Shown: positions 1-11,390 of the stretch, piece after piece
Numbering within the stretch: the stretch's first letter is position 1
Layout: each line of letters begins with the position of its first letter
Source: Styela clava
Taxonomy: Eukaryota > Chordata > Ascidiacea > Stolidobranchia > Styelidae
Direction: 5' to 3'
Assembly: GCF_964204865.1 (NCBI RefSeq)
Contig: NC_135252.1
Location: 13,165,383-13,229,382 of the forward strand
Length of the DNA stretch: 64,000 nucleotides
Notes under the pieces: generated by a model
Seen by the model: only the letters and a program-made list of their open reading frames with translations
Database searches by the model: none
What the model was told of the DNA's origin: nothing
Program-made: the position numbers and the translations under genes

Positions 1-1039
1 GCCGACTTCAAATTACAGAAAACTGATGGGTTTTAATTAAAAGTTGGTTACGTTTATCCACACTCGTTTTATGAGGTGGGTGTAAGTAAGTTGTGATTTA
101 AACTGGTTTAAATACCGGTAGTTAAGTGTTAGCGTTTGAATATAAACGGCAATGAAACCTAACTTTTAGATCAATTTGCCAATACTCCATACTCAGCTTA
201 CATTACAGAAATAAACAAATGTTCGATGGCTTAATTCTTTTCCGTTTAGTTTTTGATTTACTAAACTAAACTGTATAAAGTTTAAAGATATAACATATTC
301 GTATTATATTACGTAGATTCTATTCTCTGCAGAATTATCATTTTAGAATCACAAAACAGTCTAGTATTCTAGTTCATGTTCACAAAAATAAATTTGCATG
401 GTATTTGTGCATTTGTATTTTTTTTCGCGATGGTTGAGCTTATCAATCTGAAACACTGCTGAGCAGGATGTCCTTTTTAAATCGGGCAAGTGTAAGTGTC
501 AAATCGAATAGACAAAAGAGTGTCAACTTATTGACCATTATTAGACGTCGCTAATTTCACCAGACAGGTTATAGATAGGTGGGTAATCAATCAAGCGACT
601 TCAAAAATGATTCATGGTAGTATACTGATGAAAAAAAAATAATTGATTAAAAAATACTTGCTTAACTCAAGCTGGAAAACTTATAAACCGTGAATACTGG
701 TTCTCAGGAAGCCTTGAATAGTACTATATTATGTAAAAAAAACTTTGAAGCGTAATATAAGAAAATGCATAAATTATATGTAGCAAACCGATAGTTTTTA
801 TTTATGTGGAACAATATTGTTCTAAAATGGGATTTTATTTCTAAACGAAGGAATTATAATAAGAAACTTTGGTGCAGACATTTCCAGAAGCAATACTGCT
901 TCTAAATTTGGCAAGTTCACTTGAAATGAGAAATTCATTTCATATTTTTTTTCAAATCTTTGTCACTATCAAAACCGTTTTGAAACACGCTGTTGTGACA
1001 TCACAACTAGAGGATTGAACAAAAAACAATATATCGTTT
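1..1039. other. No gene seen (left flank)
   Basis: AT-rich sequence with stops in all frames. I see no exon with splice sites, no domain and no clear repeat. Confidence 0.5.
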
Positions 1040-1465
1040 TATTGCCAGGGGGACACCACTCCTTTTACAGGTCGATAGGCAGCCTGCAAGCAGTCAATCT
1101 CTTCTAATGCCGTTGATTTTGGAGAAAAAATCATACACCCCTCGCTGTCAGTAGACTCGTCCACCATTGATGATATTAGCCCAACTGTAGAAGCTTGACG
1201 GGATGTGACCTTATGCACCTTGCTTGCTACACGAAGACGAAGGGCGCTGAACCGTGCGCCAATATTTTCCAGTCTAAACGCTCTAGTCTATCACAATACA
1301 GCAATATTTGTCTATGTTCGGTCCAGACAATCCTCTCCAAATTATCCCGTCTTATAACTGAGATAAGCAAACTGAAGTCCACAAGCCCACAATACGCAAC
1401 TTTATTAAACACAGGAGAATTGTAATGTGTCGTGAAATTATCAAGCACCTGCTCATCACAAAATA
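1040..1465 (-). pseudogene. Coding-like relic with a frameshift, unidentified
   Basis: On the minus strand an open frame runs from about 1465 down to the stop at 1227. After a frame change it stays open from about 1240 down to 1043, with phrases such as VDESTDSEG and LEEIDCLQAAYRP. The stretch is richer in G+C than its surroundings and the two frames join without a gap, which suggests one old coding sequence broken by a small indel. VDEST-like phrases occur in hAT/ZMYM-type transposase relatives, but that is weak evidence. I do not identify the family. It could also be an unspliced exon of an unknown gene. Confidence 0.25.
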
Positions 1466-2156
1466 TATAATCTAGATGTCAGATGGAGCCAAATAGATTA
1501 CGGAAACAGATGACGAATACAGATAGAGATGAAATAGAGAGGTTTCCTAAAAAAAAAAACAGCCTACACTATAAATACTATGAATTTGCCGCATAAATAA
1601 CCAACATGCAATCAAATTATATCGCTTACCGACTGTTTTTAGCCAAGGTCAACAATATATCGAATCTTTTATGTAACTGCAGAACACTGAAAATAAATAT
1701 GAACAAAGAAGCACTACAGTAACAGTACTTGACCCTACAGCATTAATTGTGGCAATAAATATAATACCAACAGTATTTCATCCAAATAAGACTACTATAT
1801 AACAAGCCGAATGCAATGAAATACAGAAAACTCACCAAGAATATTTCACAAAACAATCAAAACGCAGTACAGATTCACAAAATACAGTTCAATAATCCAG
1901 AGTTCAATGCAGCAAATTTTAAACTATTAGCAAGTTAAATAAGCATGAAACAAAGGAAACCATAATTAGCCCACTATAATTAATATGATACAGCTTTTCC
2001 TAATGCTGGATCGCCATAGAAGTAACGCATTGCAACAGCAAACTAACTGTGCACATTTACAATTTCGGCCATAACGCGAGGCGATACAATAACGATGTAA
2101 ACACGCCAATTGCAGTAGACAGAAACCTTCTCGGCTCGGTCTACAGATAATAAATA
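1466..2156. other. No gene seen
   Basis: AT-rich, with an A-run near 1550. No supported exon or recognised repeat. Confidence 0.4.
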
Positions 2157-2176
2157 GGTAAGGTAAGGTAAGGTAA
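2157..2176 (+). repeat. (GGTAA)4 tail of the LINE
   Basis: Four exact GGTAA units sit 83 bp beyond the RNase H ORF stop. Read on the element's strand this is (TTACC)4, a plausible simple-repeat 3' terminus of the retrotransposon. Confidence 0.6.
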
Positions 2177-3545
2177 AGGGTTTAATGGCGTCTTTGACAA
2201 CTCGGTCTTTTACGCCAATTTTCAAAAGGAGTAGTCAGAATGATACAATAAAAACATGTTTACAACTCTCGTTTGGTGGATATAGCAAATTTAATAATTA
2301 TTGGAATCAAATTAGGAACATTGAAAATACAAATAAATTCCCAGGGTACATTCATTTTTGCTGCTTCACGTCTTAATTCGCATCGTAAATTATTATACTT
2401 GGGACAATATAAAATAAAATGGGAAACAGTTTCCTTTGTGTCACATCGACTACATTGCCCTGTGGGATGTAGCCCTATTTTAAATAAATGATAGTTAAGT
2501 CTGATATGTCCAGTTTGAAGACGAAAAAATATTATTTCTTCTTGGCGGGAAAATTTGAAATAAACATTATTTTGGGCTATTTGAGGTCGAAAGTTTTTGT
2601 AATGGCTTGCAGTATCGTTTGCTTGATATGTTAAATTCCATTTCGCAAGACATGCTTGCTTGCACAATGTCTTAGCTTCTTTTAATGACCGTTGAAGAAC
2701 AGCATTAATGACAATTTTATTTGCTCCGTCTTTCGCCAGTCGATCCACTGCCTCATTACCGCTAATACCAATATGTGCTGGTATCCACAGAAACTTGATA
2801 TCGGTCGTGTGACAAATAATAGTATAAAGTAGTTGTATTTTTGTTGATAAAAAATGTTTAACATTCCAAATATCCTGAATGCTTTCCAAGGCAGAAAGAC
2901 AATCGCACAATATTAATACTTTTGAAGGCCTATTTTGCGATATCCATATCAAACTTTGATATATGGCATATAATTCCGTACAGTAGGAAGTAGATAATGG
3001 ATCGAGGCGGAATTTATTCGAAAATTCGTATTCTGGAATAAAAAAGGCAGAACCACAGCGAGTTTCAGATTTTGAACCGTCAGTATAGATCTCCAGGTAA
3101 CCTGGATATTCCATTTCAATATACTCCAAACATTGTAACACAAAAACAGTAGGATTATTGTATGTAACAGACATAGTTGATAAAACTGTATCCACTTCAG
3201 TCGGAGGCATATTCCAGGGTGGAATGGGAAAAAATTTAGTGTTGTTGACAACTATGTTAGAGAAAATTCGAGAGGTCGAGAGCATATTAAAGGTTACAAA
3301 AGAATCAGAGTCTGGATAGTACTCATGCCAAGACTGCTTAATGAGTGATTTATTAGGATGATCATAAACGCATCAAATGCGAGTAATGAAATGAGACGTT
3401 TGCGACGTTGACAAACGAAAAGATGCAAACGTGTCAGCAATAAAGAAGTATACACTACCGGCGCTGGAGATCTAACACCAACAGACAACAAGATTCTACA
3501 TTGGACATTTCGAATGCTACGTCAGAGCAACGACTAACATACCGG
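2157..3545 (-). mobile_element. 5'-truncated non-LTR retrotransposon, RNase H end
   Basis: The minus-strand frame from 3285 to 2260 encodes an RNase H domain: YTDGS near residue 67 (first catalytic Asp), a Glu in CTELYAIYQ, an Asp in LILCDCLSAL, and the WIPAHIGISGNEAVDRLAK motif. A C-terminal C-x2-C...H...C zinc-like motif (CSRCDTKETVSHFILYC) follows. Upstream, 3540-3360 continues in another frame with LLSVGVRSPAPV, the usual link between RT and RNase H, so there is at least one frameshift near 3360 and further stops above it. The RT and endonuclease are missing. RNase H places it in an I, R1, LOA or Nimb-like clade rather than Jockey or CR1. The 3' end carries four GGTAA repeats (2157-2176, plus strand), so the element ends in a TTACC array rather than poly(A). 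It is dead: truncated and frameshifted. Confidence 0.85.
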
Positions 3546-4739
3546 TCAGAGGGTCATGGGAACTCGTTGAAATGTGATCCTTTAAGTTACGACCTACGAC
3601 TTGCCAGGTATTTCCTTATCACAGAGACCACAATCCACCATGTAGATTTACATGCAATGATGTACCCCTAATTTTGATAGCCGCCTCGTTTATGGCATAT
3701 AAAGATGGTTGGTTGTTGATTAGTATCATAGCAGCAGCAGAACAATGAAATCTCTGATTGTGAATAACAACAATACTAATACTGAAAACCCCTTTTGGTG
3801 GAAACTTTTCTGTGGTAGCTGCTCACCATGTAGTCTCGTATACCTGAAGCAACAAACACCTACAGCCTACAACAAACTCCGATTCGGTATCCGCCAGTTA
3901 TTGAGTTTAGAAAAGTATATGCAATTTTTATTGCATGGTTTAGATGCAAATGACTGTGGACTTCTTTTCCGATGACCCTTCACGAAATTTTCGAGGACAA
4001 AGATGACTCACACCACACCGCAGGTATTATAAGTTTATGAAAATAATCATGGGTTTGTGACTTTTTATTCCCAATTAGAGTATTAATAGACTGCCCAGGG
4101 AGACTGCCGGTACGAGTGACAGCCATGACTTCACCGCTCATATTTTGAACAAATACTACTCACCGCTATAAAATGACATGTTCAAACATACTTATCGAAG
4201 TTCCTGACTGGCGGTCAACTCTCCGTTCTCCGATATGACTAAAATAGCACTGCTCATCAGTTTTCAGCAGCGTTTTTATGAGCGATCTTTAACTCACTTT
4301 AGACTAATGTGAATTACATCGGACTTATGCACCGGTCATCAACTTGTTGACAGTCATGTTTACAAACAAGCGCTCATCAATTTATTCATTATAAAAGCAA
4401 GAGAGTTAAGCGCGGATACCAAACGTTGTAGTCTGCTAGGTCTAACGCCTTCAAGCGGATATGCGTACAGAAAGAGGTTCATGTCAGAGGCTTATCTTGC
4501 TGCTTCTATGATAGTAAGCAGTGGGCCTATTACTTGTTTCTATCCCTCGAACTCAAAAGCGGCGGATACCAAACTTTGTGGACTGCTGGACCAGCGGTTT
4601 CGGGCGGATGAGCCTGCAGGCTAGGTAATGGGCTCCGTGCCAAGGAACTTTCCACCATGGTAGATGGATCTCAGCGGAGCTTGGTAACCGCGCTAGAATA
4701 AAGGAGTGGAAGAGAGTTTAAAGAATCTCACGGTTTCTA
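3546..4739. other. No gene supported; short imperfect repeat
   Basis: Two related stretches near 4409 and 4561 share GCGGATACCAAAC followed by a gTTGT-GnCTGCT pattern. One open frame near 3745-3975 has no splice or domain support. The region may be more decayed LINE 5' sequence. Confidence 0.3.
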
Positions 4740-6130
4740 AAAAAAACTTTTCATTGGTCTGACCCGAATATCCTGTCTGCAAATGTCCGCGAAATGCGAA
4801 GAAATTTTGATTTCGTTAAGTCGTTTTTGACTGGTGAACAACATGGTATTCCTTGCTCCTTGTGGGACAAATTTAAACTCTACTGTACTGCCCCGACCCC
4901 CTCATTTGCAATCGACGAACATTAATTCTCGTCCAAGCACATGCATGACCTCTTCTTCTACGTTTGCAGTAGCCTGTTCTTGTACCCATGATTCATCGAA
5001 ACTTTCATTTTTGTCCGTTCTTGTGATGTTACTTTGTGCTACATCGTTTATATATTTTGTTTACAGATCGCCGTCGTCAAAAGAAGACTGTTCAGGTATT
5101 GACAAAATTTCCGATCAGATTGACAGAATCCCCACTTATTGTCCAGCTGCCAAATTTGTATCATTGGGAGAGTTTAACGTCATGATTTTAATTGGTTAAA
5201 CTCTAACATAACGGTCTTGCCCAGATACTATCATGTAATTTCCCCGTTTAGTGCGGATAACCCAAAAAATCGCCTTCACCTTTCAAAAACCTCCTTTCTG
5301 TAATTCGGACCATGTGCTGTTGCGGACTTATTCAAAAACAAAATCCATGTCAAAAGTCTTCGTACCATTGAATCTTTTTATGATAATACGGAAGGCGACT
5401 CACTAAGAGAACATATTGGTGATACGCCACCCACGGGTTTACTTATTTGCTACCTGCTGAATCCTTCACTTCAGATATTGCAAATTGACTTCGAAATGGA
5501 ATTGAAGAGTTTATATCCCATAAACAGCACCAACTACCACACTATGCACCATGATAATCTTCTGAATGAGCTGCAGCATTATCGGAGCAAAATAGATCGC
5601 TCCACTGCTATCAGCGCAATATATCTCCGAAATAAATATTTCTGAAGTCTAGAAACAATTGCAGAAAAAAAAGACTAAAAAAAGATATGCAAATTTGACG
5701 AAAACTCTCGAAAAATCATTAGTAATGTATTGAACAACGGAAAATCTGCCATTTCTTTTGTCAATAAAGCTCTCTCTCTTATATTCATTGGATCTAAGTG
5801 ATGTGATTAAATCAACCTAACTAGATATTTCGAAAGTTTTTGCTGGAGGCACAACACATAAAATTTGATCTCATGGTATATCTGGTGAGATTTTGACATC
5901 ATTAAAATCATTTCTGTCTGGTCAAAAAAATCAATATTGTTCTAGATTGCCAACGCTCTCGGATATACCTCATATCTTCTGGAGTTCCTCAAGGCTGAAT
6001 TCTGAGACCTAAATTGTTTTTATTATTTAGAAATGATCTTTCAGATAATCTTATCTGCAATTCACTCATTTATGCTAACACTACTCTTTATACTTCTCCT
6101 GATGTGAAGTCCAATAAGTAACATCGTTTT
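4740..6130 (+). mobile_element. Decayed endonuclease/RT non-LTR retrotransposon
   Basis: Plus-strand fragments appear in LINE order. Near 4780-4840 there is an endonuclease start-like phrase (NVREMRRNFDFV). Near 5060-5180 there is YRSPSSKEDCSGIDKISDQI and a GEFNV motif, matching the APE endonuclease GDFNV site with Asp changed to Glu. Near 5880-6115 there is reverse transcriptase: LKSFLSGQ, SSGVPQG, FRNDLSDNL, and YANTTLY at the catalytic box, where YADD has become YANT. Frame changes and stops separate the blocks. The motifs resemble Jockey/CR1/L2-type LINEs. The last part, from 6013 on, is repeated at 12947 as part of the segmental duplication. Confidence 0.75.
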
Positions 6131-6354
6131 GAACTTATTAAATGTATGGGAACATACTTGATTCCGGGTTCCAAATCGGGTGATCAGTGGCAGGTCTCTG
6201 AGATTAAACACAGTTGAAGTCTTTTTGATCAATCCTTATATTAATCCCGATATAGCTCCAGTTTCAACGTAGAAGAAAAAAATATAAAATACTATGAGAA
6301 TCTCTAAATTTTGTCTGGTTAGACTCATCATTTCTAAGGAATTGATTTGGAATA

Positions 6355-6673
6355 CTATATAACAGACATGGGCACGGTACGGCCCGCGGGCCAAATCCGG
6401 CCTGTTGAGTGATTATATCTGACCCGCCTGACGCTGCCACAACCAAACTTAAACCGAATTTTGATGTTTTAGCGAAAAATAGCTTAAGGAATTTGTTGAG
6501 ATTGCGAATATATTTAGTTTTGGCACGAGGCCTATTGTTTCTCACGGTTGTTTTTGTAACACTGTAAATATTGTTCATAAAACTTTTTACGTTCTACTTA
6601 CATGGCCCGCCAGTATAGGTGGGCGAAATTTTTGGCCCCCGGTCCAACAACTTTGCCTATCTATGCTATATAA
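6355..6673. mobile_element. 303-bp hAT-type MITE with 8-bp TSD
   Basis: The element spans 6363-6665 and is flanked on both sides by the exact 8-bp duplication CTATATAA (6355-6362 and 6666-6673). The ends are imperfect inverted repeats: left CAGACATGGGCACGGTACGG, and right, read inward, CATAGATAGGCAAAGTTGTT. The GCCCGCGGGCCAAATCCGGCC-like end is typical of hAT elements. There is no transposase. It lies in the LINE relic; unit B carries the same region uninterrupted near 13284. Confidence 0.8.
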
Positions 6674-7273
6674 CTAGGCTTACCATACGTCCCGCTTTAG
6701 GCGGGACAGTCCTGCTTCTTAGCGTCTTGTCCCGCCGTCCCGACAAGACAGCCATCCAGATTCAGCATAATACACCGAAATGTCTTATTACTGTTGTCGC
6801 TGTGTAGCGCAACGTTAGCCTACTCACTTACTGAAGGTGAATGCGTTATTTTGTTTGTTTCGTTGTTTGCCGCTAAAATTGTTCGGACGTTCACGTTAAT
6901 GTAAATTTCATTTGAACAACGTCTTTTTGACGGTGTTATCTACAGAAAAGCATGGTTGAGCGAATAAGTAAATTCTCAGTGCTTGAAAACGGCACTATTA
7001 TTTCATTATTTTTTATTCCTCTTGCTATACACAAAAAAATCTAAATTTGTGTCGTTAGCGTCTATTCCTTTCTATTTTTCGAACTGAACCCGATATTTAG
7101 ACAGAAAATATGCGCATAAACTCTCGATGACAATATGATCAACGAAGACAGTCATGGTGGCTTTAAATGTAGGCCTATGTAGTAAAATCGGAAACTGTAA
7201 AGTTACAGGATCACAGCTAAGGGGTCGTGTCCTTGAAAGCGTTCCGCCTTGAAGTCAAAAGAATATGGTAACT
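6674..7273. mobile_element. Second hAT-like insertion abutting the first
   Basis: It begins CTAGGCTTACCATACGTCCC directly after the CTATATAA duplication and ends near 7273 with TATGGTAACTCTA, an inverted match to the start. A CTATATATAA sequence follows, close to the same target site. Unit B resumes without it (CTATATAATGTCAGTG at about 13283-13298). Near the left end there is a GTCCCGC/GCGGGAC inverted motif. No coding sequence was seen. The right boundary is approximate. Confidence 0.5.
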
Positions 7274-7283
7274 CTATATATAA

Positions 7284-8187
7284 CGTCAGTGCCTCGAAAC
7301 GCGTCAGTGAAAGTAGGATTACTTCACCGCGCCCGTAGGTATTTGCCCTGTGACTGCACACTTCACTTGTACAGATCACTGATACATAATTGCAAGGAGC
7401 ATCATTGCCACATTTTGACTGGCGCTTCCAAGACCATACTAAACTCCTAGACCGTCTGGAGTTAGAACTACAAACTCCCTCCCATAAACAAAATGTTGCG
7501 ATCGTTGTGCTTATTTCACAGGTACTTCAATATTTGGCCGTGTTCTTCTAAGAACAAAATTGATGAGGCTTGATTGTTGAGAATAATTTCGAGCTCGGTC
7601 TTCAGACAATTTATTGGGTGTCGTAATTTGTAACGAAGCGCGCGGCTTTATTTAACTTTTATAAAGCGCCTTTTGGAAATAAATCGGATTATATTTATTA
7701 GTACATCAATAAAATGTATAAGTTGATTTACATCAGCTACTTAGTGAATTAGTTTTGCCATTTTAGATTGAACAGGAAACATTCTTGATTGACGATAATA
7801 ATTTTTATTATTAACTCAAGCACATGAATGAATACCATTCAACCTTGGAGAACCATTTGGCGCCTCCTTGACTGCGAACTGATTGCAGAAGAAAATTAAT
7901 GTTTAACTAAAAACAACATTTTTTATTTACAACTAGTGATAATCAGTTTAATCAGCAATCAGTCGAACCTTGACATCTATCTCGAGCGCTTTTGTAAACA
8001 TCCATGAGCATGAGATATACGATGTGGTTTCTACTAGCAATTACTGATAGTTGACTCATATCTAAAAATAAAAACAAGGTACTTTATTGAAAATATTAAT
8101 TCATGATATATTTGTGGCTAATTGCATATTTTTATTCAGGCCTATAACAAAGATATTAAAATAAATTGAAGATATAGTGTTGGATTC
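7284..8187. other. Flank and 3' side of gene A
   Basis: 7284-7440 is LINE-derived duplicated sequence. About 7660-8187 is the duplicated downstream flank of gene A, matching 14174-14741. A TTTATT at 8131-8136 (AATAAA on the minus strand) lies 52 bp after the gene A stop and is a likely poly(A) signal. Confidence 0.5.
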
Positions 8188-11100
8188 TTAAATCACCAAT
8201 CTTATTGAATTGGGTAGAAGTACAGAATCTGGTTTGAAAAGCGTGCAATTCCTATTAATGATACCTTTATATTGGCCATTCCTGCATGTGCAAGACATAC
8301 ATCCGAATCCGTCAGACTTGCATTCCGTGGATTCCTGATTTTTACAAGATGGTTGTAATGGACAATTGGTTATTATACTATCAAACACATCCCATAAACC
8401 TTGGTCATCAACTGAACATCCGCTTCCAAACCTTGCGTAAAAATGATTTGTGTTTGTAATATATATATATAGACTGTAAATCATCTTTAAAAAATAGCAT
8501 TGAACAATATATGTAGGCCTATAACATCTACTCATCTTAATATAAGCCTCTTCATACTTTCGTTTCTATTGTTTGTGTTAAAATTAATAACCTACCACCA
8601 CTTATCCATTTCCATTTTCCATTTGTAGGCATCACATTTCCAGTTAGTCAAATCACAAACCCACTTTGCTGGCAAATCACAGGAAGAGGTGCCAATAGTC
8701 GATGGTGTGCAATCCATTCTGCAGAAGGAAAAATCTTAAAAAAAGATTAAGTTTATTAAACTGCCAATAGTCTAACTCAGGGTTTCCCAATCTGGGGTCC
8801 ACGGACACCGGGGAGTTCGTGACGACTACGTAGGGGGTCCGCAACGATATTAAGTGTCTGAAATCTATACATTTAACGTATATCTACTGTTACATAGACA
8901 TTCATAAACGAGATGAAGTCGTAAGTTAACGCAATCAAAAAATGGAGTGAAAAAGTTGTTGTAAATGTAGATGGTCGTGGCTTACAGCGTCAGTGCGGTT
9001 AACCTCTGACACAGAGCTACATCGTCCCAATCTGGGGTCCACGGACACCGGGGAGTTCGTGACGACTACGTAGGGGGTCCGCAACGATATTAAGTGTCTG
9101 AAATCTATACATTCAACGTATATCTACTGTTACATAGACATTCATAAACGAGATGAAGTCGTAAGTTAACGCAATCAAACAATGGAGTGAAAAAGTTGTT
9201 GTAAATGTAGATGATCGTGGCTTACAGCGTCAGTGCGGTTAACCTCTGTCACAGAGCTACATCGTCGGTAATAATTGATTGTATGCGTTATCGAGTTATC
9301 ACCAGTCGAGAACTTGTTCGACTTTGCCAAGGTCATTTGTGCCTCGTTGCTACAAGACGAGGCGCGAAACCCAGTTAATTGTGAGAGACTATCTTAGTAT
9401 ACACAATTAAATTAGTTCGTTGTTGTAGAGTTCGGCCTACGAGTTTGCTTGTCACAAATTGATCCGCCCCATCAATATCGTTTGTGTTGTTGTGTTCTAA
9501 ATCCAAATGGAACATTATCCTTCCTCCTTGGTTACGCACATAAATTGGTATAAGATGGGGGTCCGTAAAGAATAATATCCAGAAACAGGGGCCCGCGGCC
9601 CAAAAAGTTTGGGAAACTCTGGTCTAACTAAACCAAGTACATCAGTATTTCTGGAATGTACAAGGCATTTATTTGGCACGTCGGCGGTTGTTATGCGCGG
9701 TCATTATGAAGCGCTTTTAATTAAGGCGTTTTCATTCTTCTGGTTAATTTCTTTTTTTAATTATCAATAGTGCAGAAATAGTGTGTTAACGTGTAAAAAA
9801 GGTTGTTTCATAAAATTGTTCTAAGGAAAAATTTTGTTTGTTGTTGCATTTGCATTTTCCTTCAAAAAAACATCCAGATAAAGAAACAATGAACAACTGA
9901 CTTTCTTGTCATCCGCCATCAAATTATGTAAAATAAAATTTACCTTCACATTCATAGCTACGAATGCATCTCTGCTCAAAATGATTATTCATTATATATC
10001 CTTCTGGACAAACACAGGGATCTAAATTGCAATTTTCTGTGCATCTCAAAGGATATGGATTTTCACAAGTTTTTGGACAAGTAGTGGCACAAGAACGGTA
10101 AACCTTTGGAAACTCACACGTAACCTGAGGCGGACCTGTAACATTTAGTGAAATGCTCAAGGTCATTGTGTAGCACTGGATTATACACTAACAGGACATT
10201 TAGAATTGTTGACATTCATGTACTATTCTTATGCGGTTCACAGGGGTTCAGAAACATTGATTAAAAATATATAAAAGTTATAGACTTCTATGGCACACTC
10301 CAATCTTTAGCTCTGAAGTTCTTGGAGCTAATTCTTCTTGTAATTATCCAACATTTGAATGAAAAAGTTTTGTTTGACGCTACAATAGCGATATACCTCT
10401 TTCCTGATTCTATTGGAAGGTAGGTGCTCGATACTTTACATAAACTAGCTTATTGGCGATATTGATGTTCCTAACTTTTTCTTTGATATACTAGATAACA
10501 AAACAAAAGTATTTTTGCGTATTGTCATATATATATATACTTGATTATTTATGTTTTTGCCCAACATATAATATCGTGTGTACGAGAAATAATTTACATT
10601 AGCACCATTTTCTGTACCTGTCATTGAATTGGTTGAAAATGTAACCACTCACCATATTCACATGTTCCTCTGGCGTTGGATTCCCGTTCTCCGAGTCTCA
10701 CTACCTTATGGCATGTCAAACCGTTGTCACATAAACCAGATATATTCCATGGCCCTCCACATCGTTCACCAATGCTTTTTGAGCAGACGTCGCAACATCT
10801 GTTACATAAATTTAAAGAAAAATTGAAAGCTTTCAAGATATTTTATACAACAGTTCAAACAAAGTTTAAACGTAATTCAATACCCTTGTTTATTTTATTA
10901 GTATTATTTTTTGATCGAATTCAAATTCTGTAATCGCAACTTGGATAAAGATTTGCAACATAGCCTATTCTCTCGAAAAAATAGGTTTGACTAATATCAT
11001 TCCAGGACACAAGAAGTAAGTTTTGTTCAGATTTCAATTTAATTGAGTAGTGCTTGGCCGATAAATAACGTATTTAAGAGTACGATGAACGTGACTGAAA

Positions 11101-11313
11101 GCATTTTTTAAATGTTATTTTCTAATTAGCTATTAAAAATACAGCTGACTGTGCATATATAGGTTTAACTTACCGACATTCATCTTTAACAATTTTAGTC
11201 GTACAAACAGGCGTTTTGCACACAATATCTTCGCAAGGAATGCAACTGAGACCAAAACAGGTTGAAATGAAACCGATAGCGATAAGCAAGCAAATGCGTA
11301 ACAACCTTTTCAT
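8188..11313 (-). CDS. Secreted IGFBP-N/TIL cysteine-rich protein, copy A (5 exons)
   Basis: Exons, in transcript order: 11174-11313, 10653-10798, 9944-10135, 8596-8668, 8188-8431. Phases agree (2,1,1,2) and give 264 aa. Residues 1-21 form a signal peptide (MKRLLRICLLIAIGFISTCF). Exons 1-2 together make an IGFBP-N domain with 12 Cys, including CRCCDVC and GERCGG. Exon 3 is a complete TIL domain (10 Cys, CVCPEGY motif). Exons 4-5 add a Trp/Lys/Met-rich linker and a cysteine-rich tail whose GCMSCTC ending recalls antistasin-type inhibitors. TIL and antistasin folds usually inhibit serine proteases and IGFBP-N can bind insulin-like peptides, so a secreted inhibitor or binding protein is inferred. 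Copy B lies next to it in the tandem duplication. A hAT element splits intron 3. The start of exon 4 is uncertain: the frame stays open to 8718, but only the 8668 acceptor fits the phase of exon 3. Confidence 0.8.
8778..9621. mobile_element. 844-bp nonautonomous hAT element with 8-bp TSD
   Basis: Flanked by the exact duplication GTCTAACT (8770-8777 and 9622-9629). Terminal inverted repeats are CAGGGTTTCCCAATCTGGGG on the left and, read inward, CAGAGTTTCCCAAACTTTTT on the right. It has no transposase ORF. It sits in intron 3 of gene A (between exons 9944-10135 and 8596-8668); the matching intron in copy B (15219-15488) lacks it, so it arrived after the duplication. Confidence 0.85.
8786..9265 (+). 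repeat. Two 240-bp direct repeats inside the hAT element
   Basis: 8786-9025 and 9026-9265 are nearly identical, period exactly 240 bp, with only a handful of differences (for example GATGGTCG versus GATGATCG). The repeat starts inside the left terminal inverted repeat, so part of the TIR region is present twice. Confidence 0.9.
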
Positions 11314-11390
11314 TTTTATTCCTTTCTGTAGCAATTTTTTAGTGTATCTGTAACTAAAGTGTGTAGAAAATGATTGTTTTTTATACAAAG
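11314..11390 (-). promoter_or_regulatory. 5' leader of gene A: TATA-like box and splice acceptor before ATG
   Basis: On the minus strand TATAAAA (11379-11385) lies about 66 bp above the ATG. A 3' splice-site-like TTGCTACAG lies 12 nt before the ATG. The same acceptor is kept in copy B. This could be the 3' end of a 5'-UTR intron or a spliced-leader trans-splice site. Inference only. Confidence 0.4.

Noticed and set aside
3745..3975. Plus-strand frame after a TATA-like motif, possible small gene
   Set aside because: No signal peptide, domain or splice support; another frame over the same bases is also open for a short way, so it looks like chance.
10629..10933. Plus-strand open frames over the IGFBP exon, also at 17056-17283 and 14764-15031
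   Set aside because: They mirror the minus-strand exons, and only the minus frames carry cysteine domains and splice sites.
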